Source: Takakia lepidozioides (lineage: Eukaryota > Streptophyta > Takakiopsida > Takakiales > Takakiaceae). Taken from it: a stretch of 64,000 nucleotides of DNA. Shown here in pieces: positions 38,552-49,146 of this stretch. Position 1 is the first letter of the stretch. Each line of letters opens with the position of its first letter. The stretch spans positions 42,298,042-42,362,041 of the forward strand of contig CM060734.1 in the NCBI GenBank assembly GCA_030704615.1, written 5' to 3'. The position numbers were made by a program, and so were the translations under genes. Under the pieces are notes generated by a model that did no database searches, was not told the DNA's origin, and worked only from the letters and a program-made list of their open reading frames with translations.

Positions 38552-39712
38552 GGGCAAGCACAGTATGGCCAAGGACGTGGAGGTCAGGGCGTTGACCAAG
38601 GCATGGCCAACCGGCTTCAGCAGCTAGAGCAACGGCTTGCTGCCATGGCCACAACTCAGGTGGTACCAGCTCCAAGACTTGAGGGTCCACCTCCTGTTCC
38701 TCCTCAACAGCGTCATCCTGACGGAGGAGATATGGGAGGCATGGGATTTATGTGCGGGGCGGCACTTGAATTGCCACTTATACAGGTGGATTCTGCTGCA
38801 GCCGTCACACGAGGAGCAGCACGAGTTCCTGAGCCACGAGGTGCAGAGGTGGAGTTGGATCCACAGCGTGGGGAGGCAAGCCGTCAGGCTAGGTTGCCTC
38901 AATCATTCATCTTGGCGGAGACAGTGTCGACGCCATCCATGGCACCTAGTTTTCGTCCGATGGATACCGAGGCGGATGTTATTGTGTCATTGGGGAGAGC
39001 TACACGTGCAGCACTGACACCTGCTGCCAAGGCTAGTGCAGCCAGTGTGTTGTTGGGGGCGGCCACCTCTGTGTGTCAGGCCCCACTGTTCTCGGCAACC
39101 ATGATTGCAACACCGGGGGTAAGACCAGCTGCAATGTTCAGACTAGCAGCAACACTCTACGAGAGTGGGGAGATCACTTCATCTTCTGTGGAATTACTAG
39201 AAGGTGTAGTGGCAGAGGGATCCTCGGATTTGAGGGTCAAGACTGCCACGGCTGCGCCATGGCAAGCTGCAGCTGCCAGGTTGACGGAGCTGCCAGCTAG
39301 GCCAGCCTTTGAGCACGCCATGGTGACACCTGGAGTTGTCTTGTTAGACAACCAGGATGGCATTTTCTCTTTGAGTGGACCGGCAGGCAAGAGGTACCGG
39401 CCACTGCGGGTCTTGTTGGACTCGGGAGCTCAGCCACTGATGTTGGGCAGAGCTGCTATTTCAGGTTTGGGCCTCATGGAGGCGGATATGGAGCCTTGTC
39501 TTTTCCAGATACAAACATCTCTGGGAGGATCAGAGCAGGCTCGGGGCATGACACGGCGTGAGTTGGCCATTAGACTACAGCCGGATCATCTTATAGATGG
39601 CTCAGTGATGCGTGTCAAGCCCATTGTGACAGACGCGGTCTCTTACGATGTCCTCGTTGGTGGGGCAGTGTTGTATCCCATGGGCTTCACCCTGGATTTT
39701 TGGGAGGAGTGA
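38552..39712 (+). CDS. Retropepsin-like aspartic protease segment, in frame with Gag
   Basis: Continues the Gag frame. About 280 codons of linker are followed by a retropepsin domain: the catalytic-type box RVLLDSGAQPLMLG, a middle beta region, and the C-terminal YDVLVGGAVLYPMGFTLDF strand and loop. The DSGA form is used by retroviral-type proteases. It ends at TGA 39710-39712. The frame stays open afterwards (ASYRPRWQSGDGRHVQFPV) straight into the methyltransferase region, so protease and methyltransferase were probably one polyprotein. Confidence 0.75.
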   Translation, partial: GQAQYGQGRGGQGVDQGMANRLQQLEQRLAAMATTQVVPAPRLEGPPPVPPQQRHPDGGDMGGMGFMCGAALELPLIQVDSAAAVTRGAARVPEPRGAEVELDPQRGEASRQARLPQSFILAETVSTPSMAPSFRPMDTEADVIVSLGRATRAALTPAAKASAASVLLGAATSVCQAPLFSATMIATPGVRPAAMFRLAATLYESGEITSSSVELLEGVVAEGSSDLRVKTATAAPWQAAAARLTELPARPAFEHAMVTPGVVLLDNQDGIFSLSGPAGKRYRPLRVLLDSGAQPLMLGRAAISGLGLMEADMEPCLFQIQTSLGGSEQARGMTRRELAIRLQPDHLIDGSVMRVKPIVTDAVSYDVLVGGAVLYPMGFTLDFWEE

Positions 39713-41030
39713 GCATCCTACAGGCCTAGATGGCAGTCAGGGGATGGTCGTCATGTACAGTTCCCTGTGACGTTCATTGGGGGTGTTGCTGCTGCCCAAC
39801 GGGGCAAGATGCCAACACTAGCAGCCTTCACAACTGCAGTTAGTTGGCCTGGAGGGTTGCTGGAGGGCAATGCCCATGCAGAGGATGTGCCACCTCCAGC
39901 AGAGCATGATGACAAGCATGGTACGGCGGAGTTGCCTGCCATGGTTGCTCACACTCCATTGTGGGGTACGAGCAAGGATTTGCAGCAGGCTGCTGATAGA
40001 CGGGTGCAACAAGCCTGGGTAGAGGCCTTCGTACCGTTAGGAGAGGAGGAGAATGCGGTGATTGCACCAGGACCACCTCAGTTGTCGCCATTGGACACCA
40101 CACCTCTTGTGTGGCAGTGCCCACATGAAGGCATATGTCTTCTGGACTTGTTCGGCGGGATCAGCACTGGATTGGCTGCAGTGCTGCAGGCAGGTGTACG
40201 AGTTCAACGTTACTTGTATGTGGAGAGGGATGAGATTGCACGACGTGTCTCACTGCGCCATGTTGCTCAGTTGGTACAACACTACCCTGATTTGTTGCCA
40301 ATGTCTGCAGTTCATGGATACCAACAAGCATTGCTAGCAGACATCTCTTTGCTGGGGGCGCATGATTTGGAGCGGGTTGACCCTATTCACTTGGTAGTGG
40401 CAGGTTGGCCCTGCCAAGGGCATGGCAATGGGTTACAAGACTCAAGGTCACGCCTGTTTTGGGAGATGTTGAGGGTCCTACGCTATTTACAGCTTCAGCA
40501 GACAGACTCTCCGGCATATATCTTGGAGAATGTGCCATTGATGGGTGATTCTCGGGCCAAGGTATGGCCAGTGTGCATCAAGTGCGGTCTTGGTTTGGAT
40601 TAGCAGTGTTGTTGGATGCAGCTGCAGTGGGATCACGGGCTCATCGCCCACGACTATGGTGGACCAACTTGATGTCACCTGCACTGCTCAAGCGTGCATT
40701 TGATGGGGTGCAGCGGCCACCACACCTGACGGTGGATAGCATTTTGAAGAAAGGGAGACAGTCTCAGCGTGTGAGACACGATGACCGATCACCTTTGGCA
40801 GTGGTCAATAAGGTGGATCACCCACGAGCCGCATTACCTGCACTGCTCAGCTTTCCAGGATCTCATGCCTTTCGGGATGGTGAACCTGGCCTCTTGTGGG
40901 ATAGCCAGTTACAGCAATTAGTGGAGCCCAATGCTGACGAGCGCGAGCGGGCGATGGGTTTTACCATTAGTACCACGGCGGTGCTATCTCTTTCTGAGGC
41001 ATCACGTCGTCAAGTGTTGGGGCAAACAAA
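39713..41030 (+). CDS. C5-cytosine DNA methyltransferase domain fused downstream of Gag-protease (one frameshift, 3' truncated)
   Basis: C5-cytosine methyltransferases transfer methyl from SAM to cytosine. Motifs appear in canonical, unpermuted order: I, LLDLFGGISTGLAAVLQAG (SAM binding); II, YLYVERDEIA; IV, LVVAGWPCQGHGNG with catalytic Cys codon 40412-40414; VI, AYILENVP with Glu codon 40526-40528; VIII, GSRAHRPRLWWTNL; X start, ERERAMGF then LSEASRRQVLGQ. The spacing and a LLWD...ERERAMGF arrangement resemble the DNMT3/DRM group, but without the DRM permutation. The N-terminal part is in the same frame as gag and protease. One frameshift near 40560-40575 moves the motif VIII-X part into another frame. 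Motif X is cut at about 41030, where inverted gag sequence begins. RT, RNase H and integrase are absent in this copy. The copy is probably inactive. Confidence 0.85.
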
Positions 41031-42113
41031 GCATCTGAGGTCCTCTCTGCCCTTCCCTGAGCTTCACCTGAGCCCCATTGTTGCCTTGAGCACGTTGAGG
41101 TAGTGGTTGGCTAGGAGCACCACTACCCCGTGGTGTCTCCTTAGCAAATCCCACCATGACCACTCGTTCCTCCACCATGTTGAGTTCTATCTGCTCTGCC
41201 AGCAAAAACACATTGGCTAAGGTGGGTTGGGCCGCTTGTAGGAGATTTGCATCCCGCACCCTTCTCCTCAGCTCCTTGTCCAATATCCCATACCAGAATT
41301 GGACTGCCTGAGCTTCCGTAACCCCTTGGGTTACATTTATCAAGCGCCTCATGTGAGTGAAAGCCTCCTCAAGCTCTCGGTCGGCTTCCGTTGGAACTCT
41401 TGCAAGCTCCGCAACTTCTCTGTCCTCACCCCTTGGTAGTTCCCTCTCAACTCTTCGAAGAACTCCACAACAGGGTTGAAGGCAGGCACGGGTGCTAGTG
41501 CTGGTGCGGTAGTGGCTTGGGTGGACGTCGTAGCTACTGTACCACCAGTCCCACTAGTCCCACTGCTACTTGTTGAAGCTGCCGGTGCAGCGGCAGGTGT
41601 AGCCACTGCCCTCGTGGCTCTAGTGCCCCTAGTGATGGAGACATAGTCGGGTGACCAGTACATCCTCCACTCCTCGATCTCAACCTCATGCCCCCGCCTG
41701 AACTCATGGTAATCATCCATAGGCGGCCCCTCAAGGTGCTGAAACAGCCCTTTCCATGCCATGAACGGCGTAAATAGTTGTGGATTGCGCATTTGCTGCA
41801 AATCACACCAACTATCAAACTCTTGGATAAAATCATCCAACTCGATGGTGGCCACCGCCCCAGAGTACCTTCGTGGCCCCTTGGTAGCTCCATACATCTC
41901 CTCCATTGTGTCCCACAACAATGGCAAAGAAACAACTTGCACCGCCAGTATGAGTCCTCCTGATTCACAATCCGAATCAGAACCTTCCGTAGAAGACACA
42001 GGAGGTGAAGGTGGCCTAAACCGTACGCCTCGTCTCGTGTACCCACTAGTATCGCTAGTGCTCGAACCGGCACTGTCCCCAGCAACTAGTGGCACCTTCG
42101 TGTTGACACTCAA
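41031..42113 (-). pseudogene. Second, inverted copy of the same gag, truncated
   Basis: Segments 42113-41349 and 41352-41031 encode the same Gag as 37157-38150 on the opposite strand (EMYGATKGPRRYSG, MRNPQLFTPFMAWKG, VTQGVTEAQAVQFWYGI, IELNMVEERVV). A frameshift lies near 41350. The copy stops just after the LNMVEERV region, before any zinc knuckle, and abuts motif X of the + copy. Differences between copies are scattered, many of them conservative, so the family diverged before this arrangement. Confidence 0.8.
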
Positions 42114-42329
42114 CCGGTCATGAACATGTCCCTAACCCCCTCTCCACAAGGTAACCGGGTAGCGAACCTGTTGCGGCTTATGGTTTGGAATACTAAGTTC
42201 CTAACATAGCCTACACCTGTACTTGCATGACCATGGGAATATCATGAAGATACTCCTCAAACCGCCCTCCACGAGCTTCAAAATTCGGCCTTCAAGACCA
42301 CATGCCAGTCCTTAGGCAGTCCACCAGTG

Positions 42330-44650
42330 CCTCCACGAGTCAGCACAAGCCGTCCACAGGTCAACACGGGCCACCACAGACCAGCACAGGCCCACACAAC
42401 TCACTGGTCACAGCCATCACAGTCCCACAGGCCACTGGGCACAGCCTGTCACAGCCCCGCACAGCCCGTCACAGCTCGCCACAGCCCGTCACATCCCGTC
42501 ACAGCCCCACAGGCCACTGGGCACAGCCTGTCACAGCCCCGCACAGCCCGTCACAGCCCCACAGGCCATTGGGCACAGCTTGTCACAGCCCCTCACAGCC
42601 CCTCACAGCCCCCAGGCACGGCCTGACATAGCCCCTCACAGCCCGTCACAGCCCCAAAGGCCTCAGGCACGGTCTGTCACAGCCCCTCACAGCCCGTCAC
42701 AGCCCCAAAGGCCTCAGGCACGGCCTGTCACAGCCCCTCACAGCCCATCACAGCCCCAAAGGCCACGGGCACAGCCTGTCATAGCCCCAAAAGGCCACCT
42801 GCACAGCCCCTCACAGCCCATCACAGCCCCCAAGGCCACCGGCGCAGCCCGTCATAGGCCCTCACAGCCCGTCACAACCCCCAAGGCCACCGGCACAGGC
42901 CCTCACAGCCCCTCACAGCCCCTTACAGCCCCTCACAGCCCCAAAGGCCTCAGGCACGGCCTGTCACAGCCCCTCACAGCCCATCACAGCCCTAAAGGCC
43001 ACCGGCACAGCCTATCACAACCCCAAAAGGCCACCGGCACAGCCCCTCACAACCCATCACAGCCCCCAAGGCCACCGGCACAGCCCGTCATAGGCCCTCA
43101 CAGCCTGTCACAACCCCCAAGGCCACCGGCGCAGGCCCTCACAGGCCCTCACAGCCCGTCACAGCCCCGAAGGCCACCGGCGCAGCCCGGCATAGCCCCT
43201 CACAGCCCCTCACAGCCCCACAGGCCACTGGGCACAGCCTGTCACAGCCCCTCACAGCCCGTCACAGCTCGCCACAGCCTCTCACAGCCCCCAAGGCCTC
43301 AAGCACGGCCCTCACAGCCCCTCATAGCCCCAAAGGCCTCAGGCACGGCCTGTCACAGCCCCTCACAGCCCATCACAGCCCAAAAGGCCACGGGCACAGC
43401 CTGTCACAGCCCCAAAAGGCCACCGGCACATCCCCTCACAGCCCATCACAGCCCCCAAGGCCACCGGCGCAGCCCGTCACAGGCCCTCACAGCCCGTCAC
43501 AACCCCGAAGGCCACCAGCACAGGCCCTCACAGGCCCTCACAGCCCGTCACAGCCCCGATGGCCACTAGCGCAGCCCGTCACAGCCCGTCACAGCCCCAC
43601 AAGCCACTGGGCACAGCCTGTCACAGCCCCTCACAGCCCGTCACAGCTCGCCACAGCCCCTCACATCCCCCAAGGCCTCAGGCACGGCCTGTCACAGCCC
43701 CTCACAACCCGTCACAACCCCAAAGGCCTCAGGCACGGCATGTCACAGCCCCTCACAGCCCATCACAGCCCTAAAGGCCACGGGCACAGCCTGTCACAGC
43801 CCCAAAAGGCCACCGGCACATCCCCTCACAGCCCATCACAGCCCCCAAGGCCACCGGCGCAGCCCGTCACAGGCCCTCACAGCCCGTCACAACCCCGAAG
43901 GCCACCAGCACAGGCCCTCACAGGCCCTCACAGCCCGTCACAACCCCGAAGGCCACCAGCACAGGCCCTCACAGGCCCTCACAGCCCCGATGGCCACCAG
44001 CGCAGCCCGGCACAGCCTGTCACAGCCCCACAAGCCACTGGGCACAGCCTGTCACAGCCCCTCACAGCCCGTCACAGCCCCACAAGCCACTGGGCACAGC
44101 CTGTCACAGCCCCTCACAGCCCGTCACAGCTCGCCACAGCCCCTCACATCCCCCAAGGCCTCAGGCACGGCCTGTCACAGCCCCTCACAACCCGTCACAA
44201 CCCCAAAGGCCTCAGGCATGGCATGTCACAGCCCCTCACAGCCCATCACAGCCCTAAAGGCCACGGGCACAGCCTGTCACAGCCCCAAAAGGCCACCGGC
44301 ACATCCCCTCACAGCCCATCACAGCCCCCAAGGCCACCGGCGCAGCCCGTCACAGGCCCTCACAGCCCGTCACAACCCCGAAGGCCACCAGCACAGGCCC
44401 TCACAGGCCCTCACAGCCCCGATGGCCACCAGCGCAGCCCGGCACAGCCCCTCACAGCCCCTCACATCCCCCAAGGCCTCAGGCACGGCCTGTCACAGCC
44501 CCTCACAACCCATCACAACCCCAAAGGCCTCAGGCACGGCCTGTCACAGCCCCTCACAGCCCATCACAGCCCTAAAGGCCACGGGCACAGCCTGTCACAG
44601 CCCCAAAAGGCCACCGGCACAGCCCGTCACAGCCCCATCCATGGCCGCTC
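42330..44650 (+). repeat. C-rich minisatellite with higher-order structure
   Basis: About 2.3 kb built from variants of a ~10-bp unit, TCACAGCCCN, punctuated by AAGGCCACCGGCAC- and AAGGCCTCAGGCACGG-type units. At 42600-42780 units group into a ~61-bp period. The block CCCAAAAGGCCACCGGCACA recurs before TCCCC at 43411, 43801 and about 44284, giving a ~390-bp higher-order repeat with one ~93-bp expansion. The + strand is almost free of stop codons because the units lack TAA/TAG/TGA, so ORFs of up to 329 codons appear in overlapping frames. That is composition, not evidence of coding. Confidence 0.9.
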
Positions 44651-45029
44651 TGGCAGTTTAGCCATTTCTCCAAGGGGTTTAGCCACGCCAAGCTAGGGTT
44701 TGTGTCTCTTGGACTCTAGGCTTCTTTCCACTGAGCTATGGCGGCTGTGAGGAAATCAGCAAGGTATTCTTGCTCTTTCGGCTCCCACACACCACCATAG
44801 TAGCCCTAAGCCATGAGGTGGTTGCCACAAACCAAGCCTTCTTTCTCACTTAGCCTCCCCAAACACGCCACTAAACTCAATGGCAAACAACCAAGCCCTG
44901 CTGGTTCCCAGCCCTTGTGAGCACTCATTCAAGCACTCTCATTGGCCATAGCATCTGTCTTAGAGCCTAATCCAGCCCCCTACATCTGCTGCTTCAAGAG
45001 TTGCGCTCCTTTCAAGCTTGAAGTTGAAA

Positions 45030-45530
45030 CCCCAACTCACATACGCCATACAAGTGTTTTTCTTTCGCTCCAAGTGGAAACCAGCCCTAGACCTTCCGTT
45101 CTAGCTCTCTAAAGCTTGAAAACAAGAGCCTCAATGGCTCCACACATGCCCCACTCTCACCATAAGAGAATCAGCTCCTTTGCTTCATTTCTTGCACCCA
45201 CAAACCTGAAAATACAAGCTTCAGCAGGCTGAAAGCATGCTCCACATGCCCTACAGGGAAACCAGCCCCTTCCTTCCTTTCTTGCACTCCCACACCTAAA
45301 AGTGCAAGCCTTCACCAGGCTGATAGCATGCTCCACACATGCATTGCCCTCACATAAGGGAAGTCAGCCCTTCCCTCTTCCTTGCTTGCCCTCCAAGCTT
45401 GAAGATGGAAGCTTCAATGAGCTGAATACATGCTCCACACATGCAACCTCTTCACACAAGAGATATCAGCCCCCTATCTTGGCTCCTTGGCTCCTTGATG
45501 CTCTCTAAGACAAGACTAAGCACTCCACAG
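45030..45530 (+). repeat. Degenerate ~100-bp tandem repeat, about four copies
   Basis: A unit containing TGCTCCACACATGC, a GGGAAGTCAGCCC-type block, CTTGC(A)CTCC and AAGCTTGAA...GCAAGCTTCAA recurs at about 45130, 45238, 45329 and 45431. The copies are diverged but keep the same internal order. It lies within the LTR-like flank of the inverted copy. Confidence 0.6.
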
Positions 45531-46452
45531 CCTTTGCCAAGCTCCTGAAACCCTAAGGCTTACATTTCCAGCCACAAGACACTTCGTTTGTGGTGCAAGA
45601 GCTCTTCTTCCAAGCTCTGAAACCCTAGGTGTACATTCCATGGCCTTGCCGCACCTCTTAGCTCCTGTTCCAGCCCTCTCTTGCCATGACAAGAGCCCTC
45701 TCAATGCTGAAGCTCGAGATTGAAACCCAATCTCACCATACTCCACAAAGTGCACTGATTTGCCCCAAGCCAAATCAGCCCTTTCGCTTGGTCTTGCAAT
45801 CCTTCACACAATGAAAGCTCGCATTCCCAAGTCCAGTTCTCAGCTTTGCCACCAAAGCCACTATAACCTGCTCTTGACTGGTCATCTTCCCAATCGTGCT
45901 TGCTCATGCATGTACACAATCTGAAACCATCAAGGTGCTCTGGAATTACCTGCAGCATGGTGCTTTCATCTCTGAAGCTGAAGATCGAATGCCAAGGTCT
46001 ACCACCTCGTAACCCACATCGCCTCCGCTTCTAACAACCAAGAGCTCCACGGTGCTCCTTGCATAACAACTTGGTTCTCTCATTCTCAAGCAAAAACCAC
46101 AAGTGCTACAACTAACTCGTATCTGGCACTCACAGATACGAGCTCATCTTTCTCGAGTGATAAAGAAGAAGAATACAAGCACGAGCTCACAAATCTGAAG
46201 CATAAACTCATGCATATATAACCTCATCACTCAAATACAAGTCAAGCCAAGTGCACCCCATGCCATGGGGAATCCACACTACGGCGCCATAGCTAGGCGC
46301 GGTGAGGCTCAACTCGAGAAAGATGAGCCTCCCGCGCTTGCCGTGAAGATAACCACTACAGGGCCTAAATCTGCCTTGACCTCTGGATTGACACTTGGGC
46401 CAATCCCAAATGTCAATATGTAAAAGCTAGCTATTTCCTAGCTAGTTTCACA

Positions 46453-47322
46453 CTAGTGGTAAGATAACTTGACAAAGTGAAGCCCTACATAGACTTCATG
46501 ATCATTCTTGGTGATAGTGAAAGCTTCACCCATGTAATCAAGAACATTTGTCACCTTCTGTGTTTTGACACTGCAGGCAAGACCATCATCGACAAAGATA
46601 GTGAGGATCAAATGTGTGCCTTTGCTGCTAAAATAAACACAAGGATCAGCGTCACTTGCTGTGAGATCGTATTTAGTCAAGAAAGAGTCGAATTTCTTGT
46701 TCCACGCTCGAGAGGCCTGTCGAAGGACATAGATAGACTTTTTGAGTCGACACACTTGCTTAGGGGCTGTCGGATCTGTGAAGCCTAAAGGCTGATCCAT
46801 GAAGATTTCCTCTGCTAAATCTCCATGGAGAAAAGCAGTTTTAACATCAAATTGGGTGATGTCCATGTCTTGTACGGCTGCAATTGACAAAACAGTCTGT
46901 ATGGAATCATATCTCACTACAGGTGAGAAAGTCTCTGAGAAGTCAATACCAGCCCTCTGCGTAAATCCTTTAGCAACAAGTCTTGCTTTGTATCGTGAGA
47001 TGGATCCATCAGCGGTTAATTTTAGCTTGAAAACCCATTTGCACTTTATTGTGTTCCGATCTGCAGAAAGATCACAAAGCTGCCACGTCTGATTTTGGAT
47101 TAGAGAATGAAATTCTTCCTCCATAGCTTTGATCCATTCAGCATGATGAGGGGAATTGATGGCTGTCCAGTAATCAGCAGACTCTGGTGGTAATGGGAGT
47201 GCAAGCATAACTACTCCGATTAGTTGGATATATCCAGTCGCCCAATCTGGTGGGAGGCACTCTGGAACGAGGAGGAATCGCCGTTGGTACTGATGTTGTG
47301 TGATCAAATGTGTCAGCATCAT
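46453..47322 (-). pseudogene. Copia reverse transcriptase, truncated before RNase H
   Basis: RT core on the - strand: WIKAMEEEFHSLIQNQTW, NTIKCKWVFKLK, RLVAKGFTQ, FDVKTAFLHGDL, KKSIYVLRQASRAWNKKF and the catalytic FVDD box. The frame ends after YVGLHF at a TAG touching the TGTGAAACTA start of the neighbouring LTR-like sequence. RNase H, polypurine tract and this element's own 3' LTR are therefore missing. The RT domain itself is uninterrupted. Confidence 0.85.
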
Positions 47323-48253
47323 CAGATGTCACAATTGGTGTTGCAGGAACTTGCAATATATGGGCAGGACTTGCTGGAGGAGTATGTACCATCACTTGGA
47401 CGGACTCTGGAATCTGTAATATATGGGCAGGAGCAGTATGCGTAGGACTTGCAGGAGGAGTATGTACTCTCACTTGGACCAATTTTTGTTGTACATGGGT
47501 ACTAGGAGGAAAATCCTGAAACAAACGAGAATATGTAACCTCGTCATGATATGCTTCCTCAGAGTCATCGTAAGTATGTTCGTCAAATAGAACGTCACGG
47601 CTCTCTATGACTTTCTTGTCTGTTATATCCCAAAGACGGTAGGCTTTGCAGTGATCACTATATCCAACCAACAAACACTTCTTGCTCTCAGCATCCAACT
47701 TGTGTCTTCGTTCTTCAGGGATATGTGCAAATGCTATACAGCCAAACACTCGAATATGAGCAACTGATGCTTTGATGCCAAACCGAGCCTGATAAGGCGT
47801 TTTTCCTGGGAGTGTTCTAGTACCTGTTCTGTTGAGTACATGCACTGCACAAGCGATTGCTTCGGCCCAGAAATGAATTGGAAGTGAGGTTGAGTGAAGC
47901 ATGCTCCGAGCAGCTTCAACAATTGTGCGATTATCCCTTTCAGAGACAGCATTTTGCTCTGGGCTGTACGCTGTAGTGTTTTCGTGGATGATGCCTTCTT
48001 GTTCACAAAAGCGCGCAAAATCATGAATCATATATTCACCTCCTTGGTCAGTCCGTATGGTAAGGACTTTGTTTCCTGTATCTCTGAAGGTGTGGCGTAC
48101 TACTCTCTTAAAACAAGAAAGAACCTCTGATTTGTGTTGAGCAAAGAAGATCAAGCGGTAACTGGAATGATCATCCTTGAAAAGGATATAATATTGAGAT
48201 TTGCCAAGAGAAGGAACGGGCATCGGTCCACAAATGTCACTATGAAAAAGCAT
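47174..48253 (-). pseudogene. Copia integrase
   Basis: The integrase core is intact in one frame. Catalytic residues lie in HSDICGP (Asp), TDQGGEY (Asp) and AYSPEQNAVSERDNRT (Glu), followed by HFWAEAI and the C-terminal FGCIAF and KCLLVGYSDHCKAYRLWD. A Pro/Ala/Thr-rich tail with two near-identical VHTPPASP repeats precedes the RT. The HHCC part sits in the preceding ORF. Confidence 0.85.
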
Positions 48254-48264
48254 GCCAGGCTTGG

Positions 48265-49056
48265 CTACTTTAGTACGAGAATTATGAAAGGAAACGACGT
48301 CCTATGCTGTTTGCCGTAGACACAACCATGACAAACCTCTATGATGGAACTTGGATCTGTAATCTTAATCCCTTCTACTAAGTGCTCATTGACCATTTGT
48401 TTTATCATGCCATGACTAAGATGTCCTAGGCAATGATGCCAAAGCTTTAGACTCTGTACAGTGGCAGAATTGGGAATGACTCCTACTTTTGTAACAAGAT
48501 GGCTCATCGTTGCAATAATGGTAACAAAGTTGAGTGTCCATAGACCTCCATGCAAATAACCACTAAGAACGATCTGACTGTGCTGATGAAAATAGACATA
48601 TGTGCTTGTATAGGTAACTGAAATACCTGGTTTAGAGACAGCTCGGAGTATAGAGAAGAGATTTCTCTTGAGTCCCGGACAATAAAGAACATCCACTAAG
48701 ACAGCTCGTTCTTTTGTGCCATTGTTGTTGACTATGATATCAATATCACCGCGTCCTGTGACATAGCCATCTGCAAAAGCAGCCTCAACGGGCCATTGTC
48801 CTTCGGCTATAGGAGTAAACTTGGTAAACCACTCTCTACGGCAGGTCATGAAATGAGTTGCACCGCTGTCTGTAAACCAGTCAGTGAGATGACTCTCACC
48901 AGAACAAGTTATGGTCCATGCTCTGGGATTGGTAGTACTCTGTGAAGACTGACCAATGTTCTGAAATTGTTTGGGCGGGTTAGGGCATTCTCTGGCCCAG
49001 TGACCTTCCTTACCACAATTGTTCCAAAAGGTAATCTTCTTGCGCTCTGCAATCAT
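48265..49056 (-). pseudogene. Copia nucleocapsid knuckle, protease and HHCC integrase start
   Basis: A zinc knuckle, NNCGKEGHWAREC, has lost its first Cys (Trp in its place). It is followed by the protease box WFTDSGATHFM and the LYCPGLKRNLFS region, then the integrase HHCC domain (LWHHCLGHLSHGMIKQM and CHGCVYGKQHR). The frame breaks just before the integrase core. Reading order and spacing are normal for Copia. Confidence 0.8.
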
Positions 49057-49146
49057 AATAGATCTTTCTTGACGTTGCTCGTAGGTGAGCGGTGGCCGCC
49101 AAGCAGTATGGGTTGGAGGTGGCCCTCTCCATGCAACGTTCGGTTG

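Larger units (their letters stand above)
42172..46452 (-). repeat. Long LTR-like 5' flank of the inverted copy
   Basis: Read on the - strand it starts TGTGAAACTA at 46452, exactly where the Copia RT to its right is cut. It shares its first ~350 bp with 33617-34010, and its proposed end (GCA before ACAGGTT, near 42172) lies just upstream of the inverted gag. The interior holds a degenerate ~100-bp tandem repeat and a 2.3-kb minisatellite instead of the PPR and 244-codon ORF of the other copy. The start is well supported by the match; treating the whole span as one LTR is inference. Confidence 0.4.

Noticed and set aside
39713-41030. Methyltransferase as an independent host gene
   Set aside because: It has no introns or start of its own, shares the reading frame of gag and protease, and lies between parts of a retroelement.
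42330-44650. CRISPR-like direct repeats
   Set aside because: Units are contiguous and variable without unique spacers, and the sequence is plant nuclear DNA.
42302-44696. Large overlapping ORFs (up to 329 codons) of Ser/Pro/Gln/His-rich sequence
   Set aside because: They exist in more than one + frame over a minisatellite whose units contain no stop codons; there is no codon bias, start context or domain.
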